A stretch of 64,000 nt of DNA from Edaphobacter sp. (GCF_028283685.1 NZ_JAPWKF010000007.1:682001-746000), one strand, 5' to 3'. Positions 54,459-63,988 are shown, counted from the first letter of the stretch. A program made the numbers and translations. The notes: a model not told the origin generated them from the letters alone.

Positions 54459-54747
54459 TCTACGACCCGGACCCAGAGTTTGGCCGACAAATTGCCGACT
54501 CGGAGTGAATGCACCCACATTTATCGACTGGCAAATGAAATTCACCAATCCGCATTTGTGAATAACAGACTCTCTTGGGCGTCCTCTTCGAGGTTAGCAA
54601 ACGGAAGTCACCCCTGCAATAGAACAGACGCTATTTGGGTTGCCCAGGTGTACCACAAAAGCAGCAGCTCAGGACCACATATCTCAAATCACAGAAATAA
54701 ATACGCTTACCGCTCATCCGCAGCCTCAATCCAGCAGCGTATCCTGC

Positions 54748-55776
54748 ATGAATATGGCCACAAAGACCGCAAAACCGGCCGGAGAGCTCACCCTGATCGA
54801 GCAGATCCGCAAAACCTTCCCGCAGAGTGGAAGTTCGATTGCTTTAGGCATCGGCGACGACTGCGCCATCCTGCGTCCGCCATCCGATCGGGAGATTCTC
54901 GTCACCACCGACTTTTCCCTGGAGAACCGCCACTTCCGCCGCGACCTCCATCCCGCCTCATCCGTCGGCCACCGCTGCCTCGCGCGCGGCCTCAGCGACC
55001 TCGCCGCCATGGGAGCGACACCGCTCGCCGCCTTCCTCTCCCTCGCACTTCCCAACGGCCTCACGCAGACCAGCCGCGGCCAGCGCTGGATCTCCGGTTT
55101 TCTCCAGGGCATACGCTCGCTCGCCGTCCGTCACAAAGCCCCGCTCGCAGGCGGCGACACCGCAGGCTCCCCCGCCGACCTGATCCTCGCCGACATCGTC
55201 CTGCTCGGCACCGCACCCACCGGCCAGTCCCTGCGCCGCAGCGGAGCGCACGCCGGAGACGCCATCTATGTCACCGGCTCACTCGGCGGAGCGCACGCCG
55301 AGCTGACGGCCCTGCTCGCCTCCAACCGGCCATCGAAGGCGACATCGCAGCGCGACCATCCCCACTTCTACCCGCAGCCGCGACTCGCCGTCGGCGCAAC
55401 CCTGCTTCGCCGCAAACTTGCCAGCGCCGCCATCGACATCAGCGACGGCCTCTCCACCGACCTCACCCATCTCTGCGAAGCATCCCGCGTCCGCGCCGAG
55501 ATCAACGCCGCCGCGCTTCCCCTGCATCCGCTCGCCGCCCGCCTCGCACCCGCCGAAGCCCTCCACGCCGCGCTCCACGGCGGCGAAGACTACGAGCTGC
55601 TCTTCACCGCCTCCGCCACGACACGTATGCCTCGATCCATCGCAGGCGTTCCCATCACGCGGATCGGCACCATGCACCGGCGCGCTCGCACACAGCCGGC
55701 CATCACGATCCTCGCGTCTGACGGCACACGCAGCGAGTTGAAGCCAGGCGGCTGGCAGCACCTCACCGCACGTTGA
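54748..55776 (+). CDS. thiL: Thiamine-monophosphate kinase
   Basis: About 342 aa. Phosphorylates thiamine phosphate to thiamine diphosphate with ATP. Begins LIEQIRKTFPQSGSSIALGIGDDCAIL (the usual IGDDAA region with Cys), then DFSLENRHFRRD, ARGLSDLAAMGATP, GGDTAGS, AIDISDGLSTDL and HGGEDYELLFTA, all ThiL landmarks. Either ATG 54748 or ATG 54754 starts it. I looked for a TPP riboswitch in the 200-nt gap upstream and saw none. Confidence 0.93.
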   Translation: MNMATKTAKPAGELTLIEQIRKTFPQSGSSIALGIGDDCAILRPPSDREILVTTDFSLENRHFRRDLHPASSVGHRCLARGLSDLAAMGATPLAAFLSLALPNGLTQTSRGQRWISGFLQGIRSLAVRHKAPLAGGDTAGSPADLILADIVLLGTAPTGQSLRRSGAHAGDAIYVTGSLGGAHAELTALLASNRPSKATSQRDHPHFYPQPRLAVGATLLRRKLASAAIDISDGLSTDLTHLCEASRVRAEINAAALPLHPLAARLAPAEALHAALHGGEDYELLFTASATTRMPRSIAGVPITRIGTMHRRARTQPAITILASDGTRSELKPGGWQHLTAR

Positions 55777-55808
55777 AACCTGGATCGGACACTTACAATC
55801 GAAGCATC

Positions 55809-56930
55809 ATGCGCGATGCCACCCGAATCATCCGCTCCGGCCTCACCAGGGCCGTCGCCGGCGAACCCCTCCACGCAGGTCCCGTCTTCGCCGCTCCCTA
55901 TCACGCACCCGGCGATCCCACCGGCGTTCCCTACACCTACGCCCGCGCCCACAATCCCACCTGGACGCATCTCGAAGAGACCATCGCGCAGATGGAGTCC
56001 GCCGAAGGCTACACCGCGTCAGCGCTCGTCTTCGCCACCGGCATGGCCGCCATCACCGCCGTCTTCGGCGCCACGCTGCGTCCCGGCGACGCCGTCGTCC
56101 TTCCGTCGAACTCCTACTACGCCGCCCGCGTCCTCGCCAAAGAGTACTTCGCCGAGATGGGTGTCGAGCTGCGCTTCGCCAACACCGCCAACAACGCGCA
56201 GGCAGAACTTCTTCAGGGCGCGCGCCTCCTCTTTTTAGAGACGCCCAGCAACCCCGAGATGGAGCTCGCCGACATCGCCGCACTCGCCGACGCAGCCCAC
56301 CGCGCCGGTGCCCTCGTCGCCGTCGACAACACCACGCCCACGGCGCTCGGCCAGAAGCCGCTCGCCCTCGGCGCCGACATCTCCGTCGCCTCCGACACCA
56401 AATCCATGACCGGCCACAGCGATACACTCATCGGCCACGTCGCCACCCGCGACCCCGAACTGCACGCGAAGATCAGTCGCTGGCGTATGCTCACCGGCGG
56501 CGTCCTCGGCCCCATGGAGGCATGGCTCGCCCACCGCTCCATCGCCACGCTGCCGCTGCGCCTCGAGCGCTCCTGCGCCAACGCCCAGGCCATCGCCGAG
56601 TACCTCTCCACGCGCCGCGACGTCGAAGCCGTCCTCTACCCCGGCCTGCCCACGCATCCCGGCCACGAGATCGCCGCAAAGCAGATGCGCTACTTCGGCC
56701 CCGTCGTCAGCTTCATCCTGCGCGACAAGCTCACGGCCGAGCGCTTCCTCTCCGCCTCGAAGCTTCTGACTGACGCCACCAGCTTCGGCGGCATCACCTC
56801 TTCCGCCGAGCGCCGCGCCCGCTGGGGAGGCGACGCCATCTCCGAAGGCTTCATCCGACTCAGCGCAGGCTGTGAAGACATCGACGATCTGCTCGAAGAC
56901 ATCGCGCAGGCACTGGACGCAACGCGATGA
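55809..56930 (+). CDS. Cys/Met-metabolism PLP enzyme (cystathionine gamma-synthase/lyase family)
   Basis: About 373 aa. PLP fold type I. Landmarks: YARAHNPTWTHLEETIAQMES, ATGMAAITAVFGATLRPGD, ETPSNPEMELADI, VDNTTPT, and the PLP-lysine region SDTKSMTGHSD, followed by GPMEAWLAHRSIATLPLRLERSC. Whether it makes or breaks cystathionine (or gives H2S) cannot be told. It is followed by an overlapping unknown gene, and cysM and mec lie 6 kb further on. ATG 55809 is preferred to TTG 55773. Confidence 0.9.
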   Translation: MRDATRIIRSGLTRAVAGEPLHAGPVFAAPYHAPGDPTGVPYTYARAHNPTWTHLEETIAQMESAEGYTASALVFATGMAAITAVFGATLRPGDAVVLPSNSYYAARVLAKEYFAEMGVELRFANTANNAQAELLQGARLLFLETPSNPEMELADIAALADAAHRAGALVAVDNTTPTALGQKPLALGADISVASDTKSMTGHSDTLIGHVATRDPELHAKISRWRMLTGGVLGPMEAWLAHRSIATLPLRLERSCANAQAIAEYLSTRRDVEAVLYPGLPTHPGHEIAAKQMRYFGPVVSFILRDKLTAERFLSASKLLTDATSFGGITSSAERRARWGGDAISEGFIRLSAGCEDIDDLLEDIAQALDATR

Positions 56931-57514
56931 GCACAGCCACCTCCTCGCTCGAAACCTTCGCCCATAACTGGCAGGTCGAAGTCCTCAAGACGCCGCCTCT
57001 GATCGCCCCCGCGCGCCAGTTCACCTATCCGCAGCAGATCGCCGGGGAAGAAGATGCGCTCGCCCGCGGAGCCATGCTGCTGCTCGTTCGCCCTGCATCA
57101 GGCGGCAGCTTCCTCGCCACCTGTGCTCTGGGCTTTCGCGATGCCTCCATGCCCACCGGCGTCCACGCCTGCCCGCATCCCGACCAGCTCTGCGCCGTCG
57201 CCGGAGGCTACGCCTACATCATCGACACCGCTGCGCCCGGGCACTCCACGCACATCGACCAGAAGCCGGTCGTCGCGGTTCACTCTGCGCCATCAAACAA
57301 TCTGATCCTCTTCGTCGGCTTTCACACCGTCACCGCATGGGGCGCTCAGGGACACGCCTGGACGACAGCAAAGCTCAGCTGGGAAGGCATTCGCATCACC
57401 GGCATCGAAGCCAGCACGCTGCACGGTACGGGCTGGAACATGCTCACCGACAAGGAAGTCCCCTTCACCGTCGATCTCGGCAACGGACAGCACCAGGGCG
57501 GCGGCGTCTCCTAA
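56927..57514 (+). CDS. Unknown protein coupled to the Cys/Met enzyme
   Basis: 195 aa, predicted mostly beta, no signal or membrane segment. Phrases such as LALGFRDASMPTGVHACPHPDQL and VAVHSAPSNNLILFVGFHTVTAWG suggest a beta-propeller-like or jelly-roll strand series, but I cannot name a family. Its ATG lies in the preceding stop (ATGA), so the two are translated together. Confidence 0.75.
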   Translation: MSTATSSLETFAHNWQVEVLKTPPLIAPARQFTYPQQIAGEEDALARGAMLLLVRPASGGSFLATCALGFRDASMPTGVHACPHPDQLCAVAGGYAYIIDTAAPGHSTHIDQKPVVAVHSAPSNNLILFVGFHTVTAWGAQGHAWTTAKLSWEGIRITGIEASTLHGTGWNMLTDKEVPFTVDLGNGQHQGGGVS

Positions 57515-57555
57515 AAAGCATCAGCGCAACAACCTTGCTCAGCCGGGAAACCTCC

Positions 57556-58404
57556 TCAGCCCAGCTTCGTCCCGCAGTCCTCGCAGAACTTCGCCGCGGG
57601 CGCCGAGACATGTCCGCATCCCGCACACCGCTTCGGCACCGCCGCAGGAGCACCGCAGTTGGCGCAGAACCTGCCTCCCGTCAACGTCGCGCCGCAGCCG
57701 GTGCAGTGCGAAGAGGCCGAGACATTCGCCACCGGCGGAGGCGTCACATGCACCGTCTGCCACTCCGCTGACTGCGGAGCCGCCGAGGTCGACTGCGGCA
57801 GCGTCTGCCAGCCTGCCGGCTCAGCCAGCGCAGGCTGCTGCGCTCCCAGCGTCGCCTGCCATCCGCCTGCCTGCGCGCCAAGCTGCGGATTCTGGCCGCC
57901 CGGCTGAATACGCACCTGCGCATCGGGATTCATGTCGATCTCCGACACATAGTCCGTCTGGTCAGCCTTCTCCCGCAGCTGGTCCCGCGTCGCCTCGATC
58001 TGTGCCTGCGTGCGCATGGAGATGACCTCCTGCTCATACTTCGGCGTGCATCCCGTGCACTGCGCCGCGCGATCGTTCCAGCAGATCTCCGCACACACCC
58101 ACTTGCCGCAGCGCTGGCAGCGGCGAAACTTCTGCTTCACCTCGGTGACCGCCTGCTGCAACGCACGATCGTGCGCCGGTCCGCCGATGGCGCGCTGAAT
58201 GTCGTACGCCGTGCTTCCCGCCGACCCCAGCAGGCCTCCGAACAGGCTTCCCGCCGCCTGCAACAGACCGCCTGCCGCGCCGATCACCGAAGGATCGAAC
58301 GACGACATGTAGCCGCTGTAGCAATGGTCACAGCGAAATTCAAACTGGTACCCGCGATCCGTGGAGTGGTCGGTGTAGTTGCGGACAAACTCAATCGTGG
58401 CCAT
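57556..58404 (-). CDS. Zinc-ribbon protein of unknown function
   Basis: 282 aa. Starts with a CxxC (FRCDHC) and a Gly-rich hydrophobic segment (IGAAGGLLQAAGSLFGGLLGSAG), then CQRCGKWVCAEICW and CTGC, a Pro/Gln/Trp linker with repeated GWQT, and two C-terminal zinc ribbons (HCTGCGATLTGGRFCANCG and RCAGCGHVSAPAAKFCEDCG). Resembles DUF-type proteins with terminal double zinc ribbons; may be a membrane-associated scaffold. Cytosolic if the hydrophobic segment is not a helix. Confidence 0.8.
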   Translation of the reverse strand: MATIEFVRNYTDHSTDRGYQFEFRCDHCYSGYMSSFDPSVIGAAGGLLQAAGSLFGGLLGSAGSTAYDIQRAIGGPAHDRALQQAVTEVKQKFRRCQRCGKWVCAEICWNDRAAQCTGCTPKYEQEVISMRTQAQIEATRDQLREKADQTDYVSEIDMNPDAQVRIQPGGQNPQLGAQAGGWQATLGAQQPALAEPAGWQTLPQSTSAAPQSAEWQTVHVTPPPVANVSASSHCTGCGATLTGGRFCANCGAPAAVPKRCAGCGHVSAPAAKFCEDCGTKLG

Positions 58405-58504
58405 GCGGCTCTGCTCTCCTGCTCATCGGAAATCTCTTTCGCACTGCCATTTTTTTCGCGCTGCCATTTTCTCAGATCACGGCTACGCCATCATCACACG
58501 CGCG

Positions 58505-59110
58505 CTAAACGCCGCTTCCTGACGCATCCCCCGACGAAGACACCGCAGAACGCACAGCATAAAAGCTAAGCGCGGCATCGCCCTGCTTGAGCCTGCGGAT
58601 CTGTTCCAGCGCGCCGTAGCTCTTCTCCAGCGCCTCCTTCGCGCGATGCTCCACGATCACCCGCGCATCTTCTTCCAGCAGCGCAAGGCCGCGCTCGCTG
58701 CCCAGCAGCCCCAGCACCCGCACATACTCCTCCGCCGACTCATACGGCGGATCGAGAAAGATGATGTTGGCCTTCTCCCCGCGCTTCAACATGCCCTCCA
58801 GCGCACCCATCGCGCTGCGTTCCTCCACCCTGCAGCCCGCGGCAATCTTCAGCGACGTAAGATTCTCGCGGATCGCCCGCAGCGCCGGCTGCGCATTCTC
58901 CACCATCCACACAAAGTTCGCTCCGCGGCTGATCGCCTCGATCCCCACCGCGCCCGAGCCCGCAAACAAATCGACGAAACGCGCCCCCTCGATACGCGGC
59001 GCAATCACGTTGAACAACGTCTCCCGCAGACGATCGCTCGTCGGCCTCGTCGTCATGCCCCGCGGTGCCTCCAGCAGCCGCGACCTGTACTTCCCCGCAA
59101 TGATCCGCAT
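58505..59110 (-). CDS. rsmD: 16S rRNA m2G966 methyltransferase
   Basis: About 201 aa. Starts MRIIAGKYRSRLLEAP and RPTSDRLRETLFNVI, the RsmD opening; SAM motif DLFAGSGAVGIEAISRGA; catalytic IIFLDPPYES (DPPY). Methylates G966 in the 30S head. ATG 59110 is chosen over GTG 59125 because it matches the family start. A short acidic Ser/Gly tail ends it. Confidence 0.93.
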   Translation of the reverse strand: MRIIAGKYRSRLLEAPRGMTTRPTSDRLRETLFNVIAPRIEGARFVDLFAGSGAVGIEAISRGANFVWMVENAQPALRAIRENLTSLKIAAGCRVEERSAMGALEGMLKRGEKANIIFLDPPYESAEEYVRVLGLLGSERGLALLEEDARVIVEHRAKEALEKSYGALEQIRRLKQGDAALSFYAVRSAVSSSGDASGSGV

Positions 59111-59151
59111 CTTTCCTATCCCCACTTCGCTCTACGCATACAATGATAAGC

Positions 59152-60273
59152 ATGCGCGGATGGTCTTTCTCGATTGGCAGGCTCCTCGGTGTGGAGATAC
59201 GCATCCACACCTTCTTCCTGCTCCTGCTTGGACTCTCCATCAGCTACTCCTCCGTCTCCGGCTCCTCCGGCAGCCGGGGCTTCGCACTCTGGGTCATCCT
59301 CTTCTTCGCCGTCGTCGTGCGTGAGATCGCGCGCGCCATCGCCGCTGCATGGTTCGGCCTCGATCTGCAGAGCATTCTTTTACTGCCCACCGGCGGCCTC
59401 CAGCAGTACGGCACGCCCGAGGCGAACGATCGCGCGGCGACGCCCGAGATCGGCAAGCGGCTCGGCCTCGTCGGCCCTCTGACCAATCTCTTCCTCGGCC
59501 TCCTCTTCGCCGCGATCATCCTCTCCGTCACCCCCGAGATCAATCTCTTCGAAAAGCCCTGGCTCACACCGGCGCATCTCATCCGAGCCCTGGTCTGGGT
59601 CAACGTTCTTCTCGCCGCCGTCAATCTTCTTCCCGCCGCTCCGCTCGATGGCGGACGCATCTTCCGCGGCGAGTTCGCCCGCAACCACGGCGTCCTCAAG
59701 GGCACCCGCGCAGCCGCCGGCCTCGGTCAGATCATCGGCGTCCTGCTCGCCATCACCGGCTGCATCCTGCCCAACATGTGGCTCATCATGATCGGCGGCT
59801 TCGTCTTCATCGGAGCGCACATGGACGATACCAGCATGCTGCTCGCCAACGAGAACGATCCCGTCCGCATGCGCGACGTCATGCTCACCAACTTCAGCAC
59901 GCTCTCCGCCTCCGACACGCTCGAAGATGCCCTGCAAAGCTCCGTGCACACGCTGCAGGATGTCTTCCCCGTCGTGCGCGGCGGCAACCTCGTCGGCGCC
60001 GTCTCCCGCCAGGGCATCGTCGATGCCCTCCAGGCCAGCGGCAACGGCTATATCCAGGGCGTCATGACCCGCTCCTTCCAGACCGCGCAGCCCGACGACT
60101 CGCTCGTCACCACCCTCCGCCGCATCATGGGCGGACAGGGCGCGCAGCTCGTCCCCGTCCTCGACGGCGACCGCATCGTCGGCATCATCACACCGCAGAA
60201 CCTCGCCCACTCCATGGGCCTGCTCAACGCGCGCCGCCGCATGACCCAGTTCCAGCAGCAGCGCGAGGACTAG
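59152..60273 (+). CDS. Site-2-protease homologue with lost zinc histidines, plus two CBS domains
   Basis: 373 aa. About six transmembrane helices and two C-terminal CBS domains (about 240-295 and 300-360). It aligns with Rip3-type site-2 proteases, but where they have HExxH in helix 2 it reads VVREIARAIAAAWFG: both His are Arg (57 and 61), Glu58 remains. The third ligand motif LDGG (Asp166, LLPAAPLDGGRIF) is kept. It is therefore probably not an active zinc protease, but a pseudoprotease that may still bind a partner or sense nucleotides through CBS. ATG 59152 fits GRLLGVEIRIH. Divergent from rsmD. Confidence 0.85.
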   Translation: MRGWSFSIGRLLGVEIRIHTFFLLLLGLSISYSSVSGSSGSRGFALWVILFFAVVVREIARAIAAAWFGLDLQSILLLPTGGLQQYGTPEANDRAATPEIGKRLGLVGPLTNLFLGLLFAAIILSVTPEINLFEKPWLTPAHLIRALVWVNVLLAAVNLLPAAPLDGGRIFRGEFARNHGVLKGTRAAAGLGQIIGVLLAITGCILPNMWLIMIGGFVFIGAHMDDTSMLLANENDPVRMRDVMLTNFSTLSASDTLEDALQSSVHTLQDVFPVVRGGNLVGAVSRQGIVDALQASGNGYIQGVMTRSFQTAQPDDSLVTTLRRIMGGQGAQLVPVLDGDRIVGIITPQNLAHSMGLLNARRRMTQFQQQRED

Positions 60274-60278
60274 CCGCA

Positions 60279-61151
60279 ATGCCCTCGGACTCCGCGAACG
60301 ATCCACCTCTCGCTCCCGGCCTCTATCTCGTCGCCACCCCCATCGGCAACCTTGAAGACATCACCCTCCGCGCCCTGCGCATCCTGCGCTCCGCCGACCG
60401 CATCGCCTGCGAGGACACCCGCCAGACACAGAAGCTGCTCAACCACTTCGGCATCGCCACGCCCACCGTCAGCTATCACCTGCACAACGAAGGCCTCCGC
60501 GCCGAAGAGCTGCTCGCTCAGCTGAAAGAAGGCGCACGCATCGCCGTCGTCTCCGACGCAGGCACGCCCGGCATCGCCGATCCCGGCCACGAGATCGCCC
60601 AGGCCGCCATCGCCGCAGGCATCACCGTCTTCCCCATCCCCGGCGCCAGCGCCGTCATCAACGCGCTCATCGCCAGCGGTCTTCCCACCGAGACCTTCAC
60701 CTTCCACGGCTTCCTTCCCGCCAAGGAGGGCCAGCGCCGCACCAGCCTCGAAGCGCTTCCCCGTGACACCGCCGTGCACATCTTCTACGAGGCGCCGCAC
60801 CGCATCCTCGGCACGCTCGCCGACCTCGAAAGCGTCTTCGGCGCAACCCAGCACATCGTCATCGCCCGTGAGCTCACCAAGCTGCATGAGGAGTTCCTGC
60901 GCGGCACCGTCGCCGACCTTCACTCGCAGCTCAGCGCCCGCGCCTCCGTCCGCGGCGAGATCGTTCTCCTCTTCTCGCCCGCTCCGCAGCAGGATTCAAC
61001 GCCGAAACGCAGCATCGCCGCCGAGGTCGCCGCACTCGTACAGACCGAAGGCCTCTCCGAGAAAGACGCCCTCAAACGCGTCGCCCGCGATCGCGGCATC
61101 GGCAAGAGCGTGGCCTACCGCGAGCTGCAGCGTGAACAGAGCCGCCGCTAG
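60279..61151 (+). CDS. rsmI: 16S rRNA 2'-O-methyltransferase (C1402)
   Basis: 290 aa. Opening LYLVATPIGNLEDITLRALRIL, CEDTRQTQKLLNHFGI, VSDAGTPGIADPG, PGASAVINALIASGLPTETFTFHGFLP and IFYEAPHR are the tetrapyrrole-methylase-fold RsmI set. A C-terminal extension of about 50 residues carries the usual helix. ATG 60279 lies 6 nt after the preceding stop, so the two genes are co-transcribed; longer frames on this reading frame are artefacts. Confidence 0.95.
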   Translation: MPSDSANDPPLAPGLYLVATPIGNLEDITLRALRILRSADRIACEDTRQTQKLLNHFGIATPTVSYHLHNEGLRAEELLAQLKEGARIAVVSDAGTPGIADPGHEIAQAAIAAGITVFPIPGASAVINALIASGLPTETFTFHGFLPAKEGQRRTSLEALPRDTAVHIFYEAPHRILGTLADLESVFGATQHIVIARELTKLHEEFLRGTVADLHSQLSARASVRGEIVLLFSPAPQQDSTPKRSIAAEVAALVQTEGLSEKDALKRVARDRGIGKSVAYRELQREQSRR

Positions 61152-61200
61152 CGCTCGCCTCCAACACAACCGCTGGCAGCTCTTGAAGCATCCCTCCTCC

Positions 61201-62061
61201 ATGAGGCTCTCCATCGCAGCACGCGTTCTTCTGCTCCTCGCTGGCTTCGCTCTCGCCCCTTGCATCCACGCGCAGGCGCCGAAGGCGCAGCCCATCGACC
61301 GCGTCTACGTCTTCGGCGACAGCTACTCCGACATCGGCGAAGGCTACCTCGACAGCAACGGCCCCACAGCCGTCGCCTACTTCGCAGACAAACTCGGCAC
61401 CAGGCTCTATCCCTCAAACATCGCCGATCCGGCCGGCAAAAGCCTCGACTTCGCCATCAGCGGCGCGCAGACCGGCAACGGCGCCGGACGCCACATCGGA
61501 AAATTTCTACTCGGATACGGTATGCAGCGCCAGGTCGACGACTTCGCCGCGATGGTCAAGGCGAAGAAGATCACCTTCGACCCGCACCGGACGCTCTTCT
61601 ACCTCGCAGGAGGACTCAACGATCACAGCCTGGCCACGCAGACCACCATCGACAATCTCGAAGGCGAGATCAAGACCCTCTACGCGCTGGGCGCACGCCG
61701 CTTCGAGGTCGCCGTGCTCCCCACGGCCATCTCCGGCTTCGCAGAGGTCGCCATCCGCCTCAATCCCAGCCTGGAGCGCATTCCGTCAGAGATCTCGCCA
61801 CAACTGGCAGGCTCGGAGATCCTGGTCAGCCACTGGGGTCTTTACTTCGATGAGGTTATGCAGAATCCCGGCCGCTACGGCATCACCAACACCACCGACA
61901 GGTGCGCCGGCCGCGAGATCCGCAACGAGGACACAACCCCCTGCGCCAACCCCGGGACGTACTACTTCTACCACGCCGAGCACCCCTCCACCGCCACCCA
62001 TCGGGCCGTCGGCGAGATGCTCTTCACGGAGTTCACCGGCAAGGCGCCGGAGCACAAATAA
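61201..62061 (+). CDS. Exported GDSL/SGNH-family hydrolase
   Basis: 286 aa. Signal peptide (ARVLLLLAGFALAPCIHAQ). Block I VFGDSYSDIGEGY (Ser nucleophile), block II ISGAQTGNGAG, block III LAGGLNDHS (GxND), block V HPSTATHRAVGE (catalytic D/H replaced by H..S/T, with H present). Likely a lipase or esterase acting on polysaccharide esters or lipids outside the cytoplasm. No ribosome site before ATG 61201, so translation may depend on a weak start. Confidence 0.85.
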   Translation: MRLSIAARVLLLLAGFALAPCIHAQAPKAQPIDRVYVFGDSYSDIGEGYLDSNGPTAVAYFADKLGTRLYPSNIADPAGKSLDFAISGAQTGNGAGRHIGKFLLGYGMQRQVDDFAAMVKAKKITFDPHRTLFYLAGGLNDHSLATQTTIDNLEGEIKTLYALGARRFEVAVLPTAISGFAEVAIRLNPSLERIPSEISPQLAGSEILVSHWGLYFDEVMQNPGRYGITNTTDRCAGREIRNEDTTPCANPGTYYFYHAEHPSTATHRAVGEMLFTEFTGKAPEHK

Positions 62062-62064
62062 AAG

Positions 62065-62487
62065 TTACTTGCGACCCTTGACGCGGTCGTAGTTGTACAC
62101 ATCGCTGGTCGTTCCCAGCGACTCGTTGTACAGGTTGATCCCGCCGATCGCCAGCTTCAGCTCCTCGGTAAACTCGTGCAGCGAACGCAGATGATCCGCG
62201 GTCGCCGGAATCTCGAGCTTCGCCGTCTTGAAGAACTTCTGGTAGCCCCGGTCGAGCAGGCGCGCAATCTCGCCGTTCAGCAGAACTCCCGGACGAGCGA
62301 GGATCTCCGTCGTCCCGTTGGGGGCCGCCGCGATCTCCGCCGCACAGCCGTACTTGCGGACCTGGAAGGCATTTGGAGTGCGCTTTGCACCGTCCTGCGC
62401 CGGTGCCACATCAAATTTCTGGCTCCCCAAAACGGAGAGGGCATCGTTGAAGCTGAGCTGCTTAGAGTTTTTCGCTAGAAGGGCCAT
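62065..62487 (-). CDS. Unknown protein
   Basis: 140 aa, cytosolic, alpha/beta. It begins MALLAKNSKQLSFNDAL and has EILARPGVLLNGEIARLLDRGYQKFFKTAKLEIPATADHLRSLHEFTEELKLAIG as a helical middle. No family recognised. It ends 4 nt from the converging GDSL gene and is divergent from cysM. Confidence 0.7.
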   Translation of the reverse strand: MALLAKNSKQLSFNDALSVLGSQKFDVAPAQDGAKRTPNAFQVRKYGCAAEIAAAPNGTTEILARPGVLLNGEIARLLDRGYQKFFKTAKLEIPATADHLRSLHEFTEELKLAIGGINLYNESLGTTSDVYNYDRVKGRK

Positions 62488-62573
62488 CGTTTAGACTCGT
62501 ATTTAACTGTCGCATATTCGCATCAGACCATCAATGCAACATCGCGACGGGAGACAGGAACTTGCCAGGAAAC

Positions 62574-63519
62574 ATGCTGACCACCGTCAAACCACTCGGC
62601 TCGACCATCCTTGATCGTATCGGCAATACGCCACTCGTGCGCCTCGACAATCTGGCCGATGGTCTCGACGGCATCCAGATCCTCGGCAAAGCCGAATGGA
62701 ACAACCCCGGCGGCTCCATCAAGGACCGCGCCGCCTCGGCCATCGTGAGCGACGCCATCAAGCGCGGCCTCATCGGCAATGGCATGGGGCTGCTCGACGC
62801 CACCAGCGGCAACACCGGCATCGCCTACGCCATGCTGGGCGCGGCGCTCCACTTCCCCGTCACCCTCTGCATGCCCTCCAACGTCTCGCCCGAGCGCAAG
62901 AAGTATCTCTCGGCCTACGGCGCGGAGATCGTCTGGACCGATCCAGCGGACGGCTCCGACGGCGCCATCCGCAAGGCCCGCGAGCTGGCCGCCGCGCATC
63001 CCGACCGCTACTTCTACGCCGACCAGTACTCCAACGACGAGAACTGGCGCGCCCACTATCGCACCACCGCCAACGAGATCTGGGAGCAGACCGAGGGACA
63101 GATCACCCACTTCGTCGCCGGCCTCGGAACCTCCGGCACCTTCATGGGCACCACGCGCCGCCTCAAGGAGTTGAACCCGGCCGTCAAATGCATCTCCATG
63201 CAGCCCGACGCCGCCTTCAACGGCCTCGAAGGCCTCAAGCACATGGCCACCGCCATCGTGCCGAAGATCTACGACCCCGCCCTCGCCGATGCCAACATCG
63301 ACATGGACACCGAGGTCGCCTACCGCTACGCCCGCACCCTCGGCCGCAGGCACGGCATCCTCGTCGGCGTCTCCGCCGCTGCTGCTGTCGCCGCTGCCGT
63401 TCAGGTCGCAGAAACAGGAGGCAGCCGCCGGACGCGAGGCCGTCATCGTCACCATCCTCCCCGACTCATCCGAGAAGTACATGAGCGAGCACTTCTGGCA
63501 GGAGCAGGACGCTGAGTAA
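62574..63519 (+). CDS. cysM: Cysteine synthase (CysM-type) with a frameshift near the C-terminus
   Basis: PLP fold II enzyme making cysteine from an activated serine and sulfide or a thiocarboxylated carrier. PLP lysine in NPGGSIKDRAA, the phosphate loop TSGNTGIAYAM, and FVAGLGTSGTFMGT are intact. After VAAAVQVA (63406) frame 1 runs into Arg/His-rich sequence and stops at 63515, while frame 2 continues GREAVIVTILPDSSEKYMSEHFW and stops at 63519, the real family end. Deleting the G at about 63410 restores GTC GCA AAA CAG (VAKQ). A real frameshift or a sequence error. Start ATG 62574 or TTG 62562. The next genes resemble mec and cysO. Confidence 0.85.
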
Positions 63520-63526
63520 TCCATCT

Positions 63527-63988
63527 ATGCTGCATATTTCCTATACCGACTACGAGGCCATGCGCGCCCACGGCGAGGAGACCTACCCGCACGAATGCTG
63601 CGGCGTGCTCCTCGGCAAATCCACGGAAGACGGCAACCACGTCCACCAGATCGTGCGCGCAGGCAACACCCGCACCGACTCCGCCCATAACCGCTACAAC
63701 ATCGCGCCCATCGAGCTGGTGAAGATCCAGCGGCAGGCCCGCGGCCTCGGCCTCGATATCGTCGGCTTCTACCACTCGCACCCGGATCACCCGGCGCAGT
63801 GGTCGCCCACCGACTTCGCCGAAGCCCACTGGTTCGGCTGCTCCTACATCATCACCGCCATCGCGCAGGGCAAGGCCGCCATTACCAATTCGTTCCTCCT
63901 CTCCGGCACCGGCGAAGAGGACAAGACGTTCGTCGATCAGGCTGTAGAGATCGACGTTGCATCAACTACCCCGAAAGGTCAGGCATGA
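63527..63988 (+). CDS. JAMM/M67 metalloprotease (Mec-like)
   Basis: 153 aa. JAB1/MPN fold. Motif GFYHSHPDHPAQWSPTD gives the metal-binding H-S-H-P-x7-S-x2-D, with a Glu in HECCGVLLG. In Mycobacterium tuberculosis the homologue Mec releases cysteine from the CysO-cysteine adduct made by CysM. Position after cysM and before a small gene starting MNIHI supports that role. Stop overlaps the next ATG by 4 nt. Confidence 0.9.
   Translation: MLHISYTDYEAMRAHGEETYPHECCGVLLGKSTEDGNHVHQIVRAGNTRTDSAHNRYNIAPIELVKIQRQARGLGLDIVGFYHSHPDHPAQWSPTDFAEAHWFGCSYIITAIAQGKAAITNSFLLSGTGEEDKTFVDQAVEIDVASTTPKGQA

Noticed and set aside
54549..54747. TPP riboswitch upstream of thiL
   Set aside because: The conserved CUGAGA and ACCUGAUC elements are absent.
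59349..60278. 600-aa frame that would extend rsmI upstream by about 310 residues
   Set aside because: The extension is Arg/Pro/His-rich and runs over the site-2-protease homologue in another frame; RsmI begins at 60279.
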